Below, piece by piece: positions 8,773-16,122 of a DNA stretch of 57,489 bases. Below the pieces are notes generated by a model. It did no database searches. It was not told where the DNA came from and was given only the letters and a program-made list of their open reading frames with translations. This DNA is from Bacteroidota bacterium (GTDB lineage: Bacteria; Bacteroidota; Bacteroidia; UKL13-3). The position numbers and the translations under genes were made by a program. Location: the NCBI GenBank assembly GCA_947453415.1, contig CANGGG010000009.1:1-57489 (forward strand), written 5' to 3'. Positions within the stretch are counted from its first letter, which is position 1. Each line of letters opens with the position of its first letter.

Positions 8773-9915
8773 TTATTTACCTAAAACATTCAAAATATCT
8801 TCTACTAAATCGTCTATATCTTCTACACCAACACTTAAGCGTAACAAGCTATCAACAACGCCTGCAGCTTCACGTTCCGCTTTAGGAATTGAAGCGTGAG
8901 TCATGGTTGCAGGATGGTTAATTAAACTTTCTACGCCACCCAAGCTTTCGGCTAAAGTAAATACTTTAAATCCTGATGCTATTTTAAAAGTATCTTCCAA
9001 ACTTGCATTTTTCAATACAATAGATATCATTCCACCAAAATCGCTCATTTGTCTTTTTGCAATGTCGTGGTTCGGATGATTTTCAAATCCTGGCCAATAC
9101 ACTTTTTCTATTTTTGGGTGATTGGCTAATAAATGGGCTATTACTTTTCCGTTTTCGCAATGTGCTTTCATGCGCAAATGCAAAGTTTTTAAACCACGTA
9201 ATACCAAGAAACAATCTTGAGGGCCAGGAGTGGCTCCACAGCTGTTATTGATAAATGCTAATTGTTCAAACAAAGAATCATCGTTTACAATTAATGCACC
9301 CATGATTACATCGCTATGTCCGCCCATGTATTTAGTAGCCGAATGCATTACAATATGAGCACCTAAATCTAAAGGGTTTTGCAAATATGGAGAAGCAAAA
9401 GTATTGTCAACTCCTAATATTAAATGATGCGCGTTGGCAATGGCTGCACAAGCAGCAATGTCAACTATTTGCATGGTAGGATTGGTGGGTGTTTCAATCC
9501 AAATCAACTTGGTATTTGCATTGATACTAGCTATAATATTTTGCGCATTATTTAAGTCAATGAAATGAAATTTGATGCCATAATTAGCGAAAATTTTAGT
9601 AAACATGCGGTAAGTTCCACCATATAAATCGTTGCCAGTTATTACTTCATCGCCTGGCTTCAAAAGCTTAACTACTGCGTCAATAGCACCCATTCCACTG
9701 CTAAAACACAAACCATGCTTACCGTTTTCTAATGCAGCAATGCATTTTTGCAAAGCATCACGCGTTGGGTTTTTTCCACGAGCATAAGCATATCCTTGGT
9801 GTTTACCCGGACTAGCTTGCCAAAAAGTAGACGTTTGATAAATGGGAGTCATTACTGCGCCTGTAGTTGGATCAGGTTCTTGTCCAGCATGTATAGCTTT
9901 GGTAGCAAATTTCAT
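8773..9915 (-). CDS. Cys/Met metabolism PLP-dependent enzyme (cystathionine gamma-synthase or lyase)
   Basis: 380 aa, fold-type I PLP enzyme of the trans-sulfuration family. Markers: TKAIHAGQEPDPTTGAVMTP at the N-terminus, YAYARGKNPTRDALQ, the PLP-stacking region TGNDLYGGTYRMF, IETPTNPTMQI, VDNTFASPYLQNP, the Schiff-base Lys195 in HSATKYMGGHSD, and SLGGVESLINHPATMTHAS. It either builds cystathionine from an activated homoserine and cysteine or cleaves cystathionine to cysteine. Motifs alone do not separate synthase from gamma-lyase, and no neighbouring methionine or cysteine gene settles it, so I give no symbol. No SAM riboswitch is visible upstream. Confidence 0.9.
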   Translation of the reverse strand: MKFATKAIHAGQEPDPTTGAVMTPIYQTSTFWQASPGKHQGYAYARGKNPTRDALQKCIAALENGKHGLCFSSGMGAIDAVVKLLKPGDEVITGNDLYGGTYRMFTKIFANYGIKFHFIDLNNAQNIIASINANTKLIWIETPTNPTMQIVDIAACAAIANAHHLILGVDNTFASPYLQNPLDLGAHIVMHSATKYMGGHSDVIMGALIVNDDSLFEQLAFINNSCGATPGPQDCFLVLRGLKTLHLRMKAHCENGKVIAHLLANHPKIEKVYWPGFENHPNHDIAKRQMSDFGGMISIVLKNASLEDTFKIASGFKVFTLAESLGGVESLINHPATMTHASIPKAEREAAGVVDSLLRLSVGVEDIDDLVEDILNVLGK

Positions 9916-9943
9916 AGTAGAATTGGTTTTAAAATTTAGGATG

Positions 9944-9951
9944 CAAACTTA
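9944..9951 (-). promoter_or_regulatory. Candidate -7 box for the PLP enzyme gene
   Basis: Read on the minus strand, TAAGTTTG matches the Bacteroidota TAnnTTTG element and lies 28 bp before the start at 9915. A clear -33 TTG at proper spacing is not obvious. Confidence 0.4.
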
Positions 9952-10053
9952 TACTATTTTTTAAAACATACTATTTAACTTTTAGCAGCAAAATTGGATA
10001 TTGTCCCGATGCCTTGGGATTGAATGTTGAAAAATCTTACAGGAAATCTTAGA

Positions 10054-10071
10054 GACGTTTAATTAAACGTC
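10054..10071. repeat. Perfect 18-bp palindrome
   Basis: GACGTTTAATTAAACGTC is perfectly self-complementary. A decayed copy (GACGATTAATTAAACGAC) lies at 10320-10337. Both belong to the 600-bp gene-free stretch 9916-10515, which consists largely of repeat-derived hairpins. Confidence 0.8.
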
Positions 10072-10110
10072 TTTACAGCGTATAAACATTTACTTAACTT
10101 TTGTTCTAAA

Positions 10111-10267
10111 CAGCTAGTGCGGTTTTGCAAACCGCATTACAATACTATTAGCATTTGAAATGCATAAAATATCAATGCCATTGAATGCATTTGCTAGAAA
10201 CAGGCTTGAAAAAAGCGGATTACAAATCCTTTTTGTAAATGATTTGGATTGCAAATCCTAACCAGCG
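10111..10267. repeat. Hairpin-rich dispersed repeat, copy 1
   Basis: About 157 bp, repeated in the same orientation at 11044-11185 with an internal deletion of about 15 bp and a few substitutions. It contains the hairpin TGCGGTTT-TGC-AAACCGCA and two 'ggatt...aatcc' pairs. The two copies flank the relBE-like module. Confidence 0.9.
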
Positions 10268-10483
10268 GGTATTGGTTTTTGAATGTTGGTAGTAGAAAAA
10301 TATTATAGTAAATATTATAGACGATTAATTAAACGACTTTACCTATATTAAAGACGTTGATTGCAAAGTCTTTACAACTAACAGTCAATTTATATACCAT
10401 TGTCCGACTCCACTGGATTATATGAAGGAATATTTGCAATAGTCATGATCAAATAAAATTAAAGGTTATGAGTTCATATTTTT

Positions 10484-10491
10484 TATATTTG
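10484..10491 (+). promoter_or_regulatory. Candidate -7 box for the antitoxin gene
   Basis: TATATTTG matches TAnnTTTG and lies 24 bp before the antitoxin ATG at 10516. The -33 region is not clear. Confidence 0.45.
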
Positions 10492-10515
10492 TAAAAACAA
10501 AAAATTATTAACAAC

Positions 10516-10710
10516 ATGAAAGGTGTAAGCTATATAACCGATGATAAAAACCGTAAGAAAGCCGTTGTTATCGAAATGAAAACTTTGGTACAATATGATG
10601 AGCAAATAGAAGATTTATTTGATGTAATCATTGCTGAATCGCGCGCAGAAGAGCCAACTGTAGCTTGGGAGGAAGTGAAAATGCAACTAAAGAAAAAAGG
10701 TAAACTGTAA
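10516..10710 (+). CDS. RelB-like antitoxin, intact
   Basis: 64 aa, acidic in the middle (QYDEQIEDLFDVIIAESRAEE) and ending in a basic helix (VKMQLKKKGKL). This is the shape and length of the short antitoxins that precede RelE/ParE toxins in Bacteroidota. The N-terminus MKGVSYITDDKNRKKAVVIE fits a small dimerisation/DNA-binding domain. The cognate toxin frame begins 2 bp after the stop, and that gene carries a nonsense codon. The antitoxin may persist as an autorepressor or as protection against related toxins. Confidence 0.72.
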   Translation: MKGVSYITDDKNRKKAVVIEMKTLVQYDEQIEDLFDVIIAESRAEEPTVAWEEVKMQLKKKGKL

Positions 10711-10712
10711 TG

Positions 10713-10970
10713 ATGTACAGCATTGTTATAAAGTAGTCGGCTCAAAAAGAATTAAGCAAACTTCCCACAACCATTGTAAAGAAAATTGCTTCAGTAATTG
10801 ATGATTTGGTAAGTAACCCTCGCCCTGTTGGTGCTAAGAAATTGGAAGCGCAAAAAAATGAATTATGGCGTGTAAGAACCGGAGATTATAGGATTGTTTA
10901 TAGTATTGAAGACGTGGTAAAAGTTATAGAAATACAAAAGATAGGCCATAGAAAAGATATTTATAAATAG
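10713..10970 (+). pseudogene. RelE-family toxin with a premature TAG
   Basis: The ATG at 10713 opens a frame reading MYSIVIK, then TAG at 10734-10736. It continues without further stops as SAQKELSKLPTTIVKKIA, ending RTGDYRIVYSIEDVVKV and IGHRKDIYK before TAG at 10968-10970. This is a full-length RelE toxin (85 codons) with the catalytic-region motifs WRVRTGDYRIVY and IGHRKDIY intact. In the family, codon 8 normally continues a positively charged 'K-K/R-SAQKEL' run, so AAG or AAA to TAG is the simplest origin. No ATG or GTG lies between the stop and the conserved core, so restart is unlikely. The only lesion seen is this single codon, so inactivation looks recent. Confidence 0.9.
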
Positions 10971-11000
10971 AAAACAATCCTCTTAAAAAAAATTTAATTT

Positions 11001-11042
11001 GTCAGTTCGAGCGAAGTCGAGAACTGGCTAATGGTTCTCGAC
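11001..11042. repeat. Truncated copy of the GTCAGTTCGAGC inverted repeat
   Basis: The left arm (24 bp from 11001) matches the arm at 11209 with one base change. The right arm is cut after GTTCTCGAC, where hairpin repeat copy 2 begins. Confidence 0.85.
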
Positions 11043-11043
11043 A

Positions 11044-11185
11044 CAGCTAGTGCGGTTTTGCAAACCGCATTACAATACTATTAGCATTTGTAAAGCCATT
11101 GAATGCATTTGCTAGAAACAGGCTTGAAAAAAGCGGATTAAAAATCCTTTTAGTAAATGATTTGGATTGCAAATCCAAACCAGCA
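11044..11185. repeat. Hairpin-rich dispersed repeat, copy 2
   Basis: Second copy of the 10111-10267 element, same orientation, missing part of the 'gaaatgcataaaatatcaat' segment. Together with the flanking inverted repeats it fills the 311-bp gap 10971-11281, in which I see no gene. Confidence 0.9.
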
Positions 11186-11208
11186 GAGAGTAAGTTTATA
11201 AACAGTTA

Positions 11209-11265
11209 GTCAGTTCGAGCGGAGTCGAGAACAGGCTAAAGGTTCTCGACTCCGCTCGAACTGAC
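11209..11265. repeat. Perfect 24-bp inverted repeat with 9-nt loop
   Basis: Arms 11209-11232 and 11242-11265 are exact reverse complements, beginning GTCAGTTCGAGCGGAGTCGA, with loop AGGCTAAAG. It sits 16 bp from the stop of the minus-strand cytochrome gene and could act as its transcription stop, although no long T-tract follows. The much higher GC content than its surroundings suggests a mobile REP-like element. Confidence 0.9.
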
Positions 11266-11281
11266 TCAAAACTCTTAAAAC

Positions 11282-13255
11282 TTATTGTAACAATTTTCCC
11301 ATCAATTGTTTCACTTCTTCGTTTTTGGGATTAATTACCAAAATTCTTTTCAATAATTTTAAAGACTCAACTTTGTTATTTTCTATGTTATAAACTGCTG
11401 CTAAGTTAAGCAATGCTTGTTCGTTATCTGGATTTAATGCTAATGCTTTATTATAATTGTTTTTGGCTAGCGCAATATTATTTTGTTTTAAATATGTAAA
11501 GCCCAAATTCACATAACTACCCTCCTGCTTGTTGTTGGTTTTTAAATTATTGTTTAGTAATGAAATTGCCTCATCTAATTTATTCAACATGATTTTAGCT
11601 TGCGCTAATTTGTCAATAAAATCAATGCTTTGCGGAGATAGCGACACCGCTTTTTCAAAGAATAATTCTGCTCTTACAAAATCATTTTTACTTAAAAATG
11701 CTTGCCCAACCCGATAACAAAGCCAAGCATTTGTTTGCTCATTTACATTTATAAATGATGCTTTATTTACAATCGATTCAAAGTCGTTTTGCAAAAAATA
11801 CATTTGAATTTGCGCAGCTAACCAATCCATTTCTTTGTTGTTTTTTATCAAATCATTTGCTTGCAATAAAGCTATTTTATCACCATTAAATTTCTCTACA
11901 TAATTAATCAAAGCTTTGGTTTTTGATAAATCAGTTGTAGTAGAATTATTGATACAATACAATCCTGCAAACTCTTTTATTTTATCAATTTCATATTTCT
12001 TGGTAGGTTTTTTTATCCAATGATCATGAACCGAAACATGCGGAATATCTATGGTTCCCGAACGTGGCATGTGGCAGCTTGAACAATCATTTTGTTTCAC
12101 CATTCTGTTCTTTTCTGTTTCAGCGCATACCGTTTGCGTGTTGCTTGAATGGCATTTGATACATGCATTATTAAATATTTGTGTGCCTGTTTTTTTAACA
12201 CTTACATGCGGATTATGGCAAGTAATACAAGTTAAATTTAAAGTTTCAAAGTTCTTACCCGATGTTTTATTTTGCTTGTTACTTTCTATGAAACATTTGC
12301 TTAACTGCAATCGCTGCGCATGACTGGCCATGATGAATTCATCGTTCTGACCTTTGTATTTAGGCATATACACTTCCCAAAAATCGCTTAATACCATGCC
12401 CGGCTTAAAATCTTTAAAGGTTTTTCCTTCTTTTAAAATGGAGTTGCCTTGTAAATGGCAACGCTGACAAACATCTATTTGGCGTTCCCAAGGTAATTTT
12501 TTCGGATTAACAATGGTGTAATCAATTTCGTGTGCGGTGTCTACTAAATTACCAGCTATTTTATCCTTTAAATGTGCTTCACCAGGTCCATGGCAACGTT
12601 CACAGTCAATGCCATTTGGAATATTTACAAATTTATTGGCTGTAAAATCTGTTACACTTGGAAATGCATTGTGGCAACTCATGCACTCAAATTCTATAGT
12701 TCGACTAAAACGACTGTTACTACCATTTTCAAATCCTGGTGGCAAATCCCATTTCTGTAATTGTGCATACCACGTTAATGGCAATTGATAAATATATCCA
12801 TTTACATTCATTAAATGAGAATTGGTATGTTGGCCAGAGCCAATGATATAATCCACTTTTTCGGTACGTTTATAAATGGTATCTTTTTCTTCTAACCTAA
12901 ATTCTATAATATACATAGTATTATTTTTCCAATAAGGATGGTAATACATGTTTTTAAATTTATCGTAAACTACATGGTGTTTGGTAAAATCTGCACTCGA
13001 TTTTTGAGGTGTTGCCAAGTCGAAACTTTTACCCATTCCTGTTTCTATAAATGAATTATAAATATCGGCATGGCAAGCTCTGCATTGTTGCATACCAACA
13101 TATTTAACAGAATCGTTGTGGTTTAAATATTTGCTTTCTATGGTTGTTGATTCATTGCTATTGCAAAATATTTGGAAAGAAATTCCAATTAAAATTGCTG
13201 CAAACCATAAAAAATTTTTTTTCACTTTCAAGATTGTCTTTATTATTTTTTTCAA
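11282..13255 (-). CDS. Heptaheme c-type cytochrome with C-terminal TPR domain
   Basis: 657 aa, exported: basic N-terminus, hydrophobic stretch FLWFAAILIGISFQIF and Cys31 as a possible lipid attachment site. It contains seven CxxCH haem sites in order: CRACH (58-62), CMSCH, CERCH, CQRCH, CITCH, CIKCH and CSSCH. Between them are His residues (YTIVNPKKLPW, ASHAQRLQLSKC, DIPHVSVHDHW) that could be distal ligands. From about residue 500 the protein turns into tetratricopeptide repeats (AFLSKNDFVRAELFFEKAVSLSP, GSYVNLGFTYLKQNNIALAKNNYNKALALNPDN-like units). The layout resembles multihaem proteins related to cytochrome c554 and nitrite reductase. It is probably periplasmic electron transfer; the substrate is unknown. 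It is divergent from a DtxR-type metal regulator. Confidence 0.85.
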   Translation of the reverse strand: MKKIIKTILKVKKNFLWFAAILIGISFQIFCNSNESTTIESKYLNHNDSVKYVGMQQCRACHADIYNSFIETGMGKSFDLATPQKSSADFTKHHVVYDKFKNMYYHPYWKNNTMYIIEFRLEEKDTIYKRTEKVDYIIGSGQHTNSHLMNVNGYIYQLPLTWYAQLQKWDLPPGFENGSNSRFSRTIEFECMSCHNAFPSVTDFTANKFVNIPNGIDCERCHGPGEAHLKDKIAGNLVDTAHEIDYTIVNPKKLPWERQIDVCQRCHLQGNSILKEGKTFKDFKPGMVLSDFWEVYMPKYKGQNDEFIMASHAQRLQLSKCFIESNKQNKTSGKNFETLNLTCITCHNPHVSVKKTGTQIFNNACIKCHSSNTQTVCAETEKNRMVKQNDCSSCHMPRSGTIDIPHVSVHDHWIKKPTKKYEIDKIKEFAGLYCINNSTTTDLSKTKALINYVEKFNGDKIALLQANDLIKNNKEMDWLAAQIQMYFLQNDFESIVNKASFINVNEQTNAWLCYRVGQAFLSKNDFVRAELFFEKAVSLSPQSIDFIDKLAQAKIMLNKLDEAISLLNNNLKTNNKQEGSYVNLGFTYLKQNNIALAKNNYNKALALNPDNEQALLNLAAVYNIENNKVESLKLLKRILVINPKNEEVKQLMGKLLQ

Positions 13256-13323
13256 ATAAAGAAAAATTAAAGCTTATTTTTTATAATAAATTATTTTACA
13301 CTTATAAAGCATGCAAAAATGTT

Positions 13324-13341
13324 TTTGGAAATCGTTCCAAA
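13324..13341. promoter_or_regulatory. Palindromic operator candidate between cytochrome and metal-regulator genes
   Basis: TTTGGAAATCGTTCCAAA is a perfect 7-bp inverted repeat with a 4-bp centre, and outer flanks (AAAATG / CATTTT) extend the dyad. It sits in the 121-bp divergent intergenic region, 24 bp before a TATATTTG box at 13365-13372 and 36 bp before the regulator ATG at 13377. This is a sensible place for autoregulation and for control of the haem protein. Confidence 0.5.
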
Positions 13342-13376
13342 CAAACATTTTCAATCATAATAATTATATTTGAAGC

Positions 13377-14024
13377 ATGAGAACGCTAGCAGAAGAAAAC
13401 TATTTAAAGGCCATTTATAACTTAAGTCAAAATGAAACGGGCGCTACTGCTAGCAAACTTTCGGAAAAGCTAAATGTAAAATTACCTACTATTAATAGCA
13501 TGGTTAATAAATTAGCTGATAAAGAATTAGTAGAATACCAGAAATATAAGGGTTTTATTTTAACGGAAAAAGGACAAAAACAAGCATTAGAAGTAATTCG
13601 CAAACATCGATTAACAGAATTGTTTTTAGTAAAAATAATGGGTTTTGGTTGGGAAGAAGTGCATGACATAGCCGAGGAAGTTGAACATATTAAAAGTCCT
13701 TTGTTTTTTGAAAAGATGGACTTGATTTTAAGCAATCCAAAATACGATCCTCATGGCGCTCCTATTCCTGATAAAAATGGGAAGCTTCCAAAAACAAACT
13801 TGAAATTATTGTCGAATATTGAAATTGGCAAAACCGTGAGGTTTGTTGCTGTCAGTGATTCCTCCTCTGATTTTTTAAGCTATTTAAGTAGAGTTGGTAT
13901 TTCACTATACTCCAGTATTGAAATCATAGACCGAGAAGTTTTTGATGGATTATTGAAAATAAAAGTAAATAAAATAACCACCACATTAAGCGGACAAGTA
14001 GCAGAAAAAATATTAGTGGAATAA
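13377..14024 (+). CDS. DtxR/MntR-family metal-dependent transcriptional regulator
   Basis: 215 aa. Winged HTH at 1-65 (LAEENYLKAIYNLSQNETGA, ASKLSEKLNVKLPTINSMVNKL, LVEYQKYKGFILTEKG). The metal-binding/dimerisation domain carries the family ligands in RKHRLTELFLVKIMGFGWEEVHDIAEEVEH and the motif NPKYDPHGAPIPD. The C-terminal 75 residues form a FeoA/SH3-like domain (LSNIEIGKTVRFVAVSD to TLSGQVAEKILVE). It would repress metal-uptake or metal-linked genes when loaded with Fe2+ or Mn2+; which metal cannot be told from the sequence. The neighbouring haem-protein gene and the shared palindrome point to iron, by inference. Confidence 0.9.
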   Translation: MRTLAEENYLKAIYNLSQNETGATASKLSEKLNVKLPTINSMVNKLADKELVEYQKYKGFILTEKGQKQALEVIRKHRLTELFLVKIMGFGWEEVHDIAEEVEHIKSPLFFEKMDLILSNPKYDPHGAPIPDKNGKLPKTNLKLLSNIEIGKTVRFVAVSDSSSDFLSYLSRVGISLYSSIEIIDREVFDGLLKIKVNKITTTLSGQVAEKILVE

Positions 14025-14029
14025 GTATT

Positions 14030-14130
14030 TTACAAATAATCTTTTATCAATGCTTTGATTTCATTTTCGGTAAGATTATCAATTTCGCATCCTTTTTAAA
14101 ATTTGAAGATAGCTCTACACTATAACTCAT
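14030..14130 (-). pseudogene. RelE/ParE-like toxin remnant with internal deletion
   Basis: On the minus strand an ATG at 14130-14128 overlaps the last codons of the antitoxin and reads MSYSVELSSNFKKDAK, a typical toxin N-terminus. Around 14085-14090 the sequence jumps, in another frame, to CEIDNLTENEIKALIKDYL followed by TAA at 14032-14030, which resembles the C-terminus of the same toxin class (the usual ending is close to 'ISDKELKALLK'). About 60 central codons, including the catalytic core, are missing. The surviving open frame encodes only 27 residues ending at 14047. The toxin must be dead. Confidence 0.72.
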
Positions 14131-14335
14131 TCAAAAAATCTTTTGCTAATGTAGTTTTTAATTTGCTTTTTTTAAAAAGCTTTACTTCTTCAAGACCTGC
14201 GCTAATATTTTCTAATATTTCTTTTTTGATAGGATCACCATCAGTTTCTATTTTTTTTACATAATGTAAGTTTTTTGCCAATTCAACAAAATGGCTAAAT
14301 TCTTTATCAGTTGTATATATAGTTACATGTCTCAT
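14120..14335 (-). CDS. Antitoxin-like small protein (toxin partner deleted)
   Basis: 71 aa: MRHVTIYTTDKEFSHFVELA, KNLHYVKKIE, then a charged helical half EILENISAGLEEVKLFKKSK and the C-terminus TTLAKDFLNEL. That ending, together with a toxin-type ATG overlapping its last codons (NEL-stop over ATGAGTTATAG), is typical of Bacteroidota type II antitoxins. The downstream toxin has been reduced to a remnant. Function as an orphan is unknown; autoregulation is possible. It converges on the DtxR-type gene. Confidence 0.65.
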   Translation of the reverse strand: MRHVTIYTTDKEFSHFVELAKNLHYVKKIETDGDPIKKEILENISAGLEEVKLFKKSKLKTTLAKDFLNEL

Positions 14336-14431
14336 ATTGTGATAATGAAATATTTTATTTTAAAAAATAAGATTTAGTTTTTAAATTATGTTGTATTAAA
14401 AAAAATTTGGAAGCATAAAAAGTTCCAAATA

Positions 14432-15019
14432 TTAATTCTTACTATTCATCTTAACAATGTATTTCCCAATAATATCAAACTCAATATTAACTTCATCGCC
14501 TTCTTTGAATTGATGAAAAACAGTATGTTCAAATGTATAAGGAATGATGGTTACACTGAACCAATCTTCTTGGGCATTAACCACAGTTAAACTTACCCCA
14601 TTGATACAAACAGAACCTTTTGTTACCAATAAATTTTGATGCTTTGGATTGATTGTAAAATAAAAATTCCAACTTCCGTTCATATCTTCTATTTTATTGC
14701 ACATAGCTACATCATCTACATGTCCTTGAACAATGTGTCCGTCAAACCTGCCATGAGCTGGCATGCAACGTTCAATATTTACCTTTTGGCCAATATTCAA
14801 ATGTTTCAAATTTGTTTTTTCCAAAGTTTCATTTACCGCTGTAACTTTGTAATTTGATTCATTGATTTCAACTACCGTAAGACAAACTCCATTGTGCGCC
14901 ACGCTTTGATCTACCTTTAATTCATGTGTAATTGGGCTGTTAAAATAAAAATCAATATTGGTGTTTACTACTTTTTTATCCACTAAAGTAGCCATAGTTT
15001 CTATAATTCCTGTAAACAT
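14432..15019 (-). CDS. ribE: Riboflavin synthase (alpha chain)
   Basis: 195 aa. Two lumazine-binding repeats, each of the Greek-key type: repeat 1 opens MFTGIIETMATL and holds AHNGVCLTVVEI, and repeat 2 holds FDGHIVQGHVDDVA and VCINGVSLTVVNA. The enzyme dismutates two 6,7-dimethyl-8-ribityllumazine molecules into riboflavin and a pyrimidinedione in the cytoplasm. Length and motifs are canonical. It is not in a rib operon here; neighbours are an antitoxin gene and, divergently, an asparaginase. There is no room for an FMN riboswitch in the 77-bp upstream gap. Confidence 0.93.
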   Translation of the reverse strand: MFTGIIETMATLVDKKVVNTNIDFYFNSPITHELKVDQSVAHNGVCLTVVEINESNYKVTAVNETLEKTNLKHLNIGQKVNIERCMPAHGRFDGHIVQGHVDDVAMCNKIEDMNGSWNFYFTINPKHQNLLVTKGSVCINGVSLTVVNAQEDWFSVTIIPYTFEHTVFHQFKEGDEVNIEFDIIGKYIVKMNSKN

Positions 15020-15096
15020 ATTTATTTTAAAAAGTGCACAAACATACCTTTTGTTATTGTATTTTTTTTATTTGCTTGCGCCTTTAAATTTAAAAA

Positions 15097-16116
15097 ATGC
15101 AAAACCCTATTTTAGTTGAAGTTTATCGTGCCAATGTATTAGAAAGTTTTCACCGTGGCGCCATTTGTGTGGTAAATGAAAACAATGAAATCATATTCAG
15201 TAAAGGGAATGTGGAACAAATTTGTTATCCACGCTCAGCCATGAAATTTATTCAAGTTCTACCTTTAATAGTTTTGGGTGGAATAGAAAAATTTGGTTTT
15301 ACATTGCAAGAAATTGCCATCATGTGTGGCTCTCACAATGCAGAACAGGAACATTTAACAGTGGTGGAAAGTATTCTTTCAAAAATTGGTTTAAATAAAA
15401 ATGATTTGTTTTGCGGTCCGCAATACCCAAGTTCCAAACGCGATGCCGATCAATTAATTCGAAATAATAAAAAGCCCGAACATATTCATAATAACTGCAG
15501 TGGGAAGCATGCAGGCATGTTGGCTTTGTGTCAATTAATGAATGCGCCCATTCATGATTATATCAATCCTGATCATGCTATTCAGCAATTGATTTTAGAA
15601 TATGTAGAGAAAATTTATGAATATCCGAAAGAAAAAATGGTGACAGCTTTGGATGGTTGCTCCGCTCCTATTTATTCCATTCCGGTTTTAAACCAATCCA
15701 TTGCTTTTAAAAATTTGGTAAGCAATCATTATGAAGAAAAACTAACCAATGCTTGTAAAATAGTAATGGAAGCCGTTTCAAAATATCCATTTATGGTGGC
15801 TGGTTCTAAGCGTTATTGTACCGATATGATGCAAATTACTGCTCCGCAAATTATTGGAAAAACAGGCGCAGAAGGAATTTTCTGTATGAGTTTACCTGAA
15901 CAAAAATTAGGAGTTTGTATAAAAATAGATGACGGAAAAATGTTGCCTCAATACAATGTTGCGCAAGCTTTTGTGGAAGCTACAGGTTTATTTAGCCACG
16001 AAACTTTAAAGCCTTTGCACCACTATTTACAAGAACCTTTAATTAACTTTAACAAATATACCGTTGGTGAAATAAAAGCCGTTAATGGCTTGTTTGATGG
16101 ATTAAAGATTGGGTAA
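15097..16116 (+). CDS. L-asparaginase II (thermolabile, Rhizobium-type)
   Basis: 339 aa, PF06089-type asparaginase, which is unrelated to the bacterial type I/II threonine amidohydrolases. Evidence: SFHRGAICVVNENNEIIFS, the nucleophile region CYPRSAMKFIQVLPLI, IMCGSHNAEQEHLTVV, NNCSGKHAGMLALCQ, MVTALDGCSAPIYSIPV, PFMVAGSKRYCTDMM and GAEGIFCMSLPEQKLGVCIKIDDG. It hydrolyses asparagine to aspartate and ammonia and has no signal peptide. Its stop is 6 bp before pabB, so the two are almost certainly co-transcribed. Confidence 0.9.
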   Translation: MQNPILVEVYRANVLESFHRGAICVVNENNEIIFSKGNVEQICYPRSAMKFIQVLPLIVLGGIEKFGFTLQEIAIMCGSHNAEQEHLTVVESILSKIGLNKNDLFCGPQYPSSKRDADQLIRNNKKPEHIHNNCSGKHAGMLALCQLMNAPIHDYINPDHAIQQLILEYVEKIYEYPKEKMVTALDGCSAPIYSIPVLNQSIAFKNLVSNHYEEKLTNACKIVMEAVSKYPFMVAGSKRYCTDMMQITAPQIIGKTGAEGIFCMSLPEQKLGVCIKIDDGKMLPQYNVAQAFVEATGLFSHETLKPLHHYLQEPLINFNKYTVGEIKAVNGLFDGLKIG

Positions 16117-16122
16117 ACTAAA

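Noticed and set aside
10160..10261. 33-codon frame (MHKISMPLNAF...) in hairpin repeat copy 1
   Set aside because: The corresponding frame in copy 2 lacks the start because of the deletion; it is better explained as repeat sequence than a gene.
12051..12323. 90-aa plus-strand frame
   Set aside because: Antisense to the multihaem cytochrome gene.
15020..15096. FMN riboswitch upstream of ribE
   Set aside because: The gap is 77 bp, too short, and shows no RFN-element conserved boxes.
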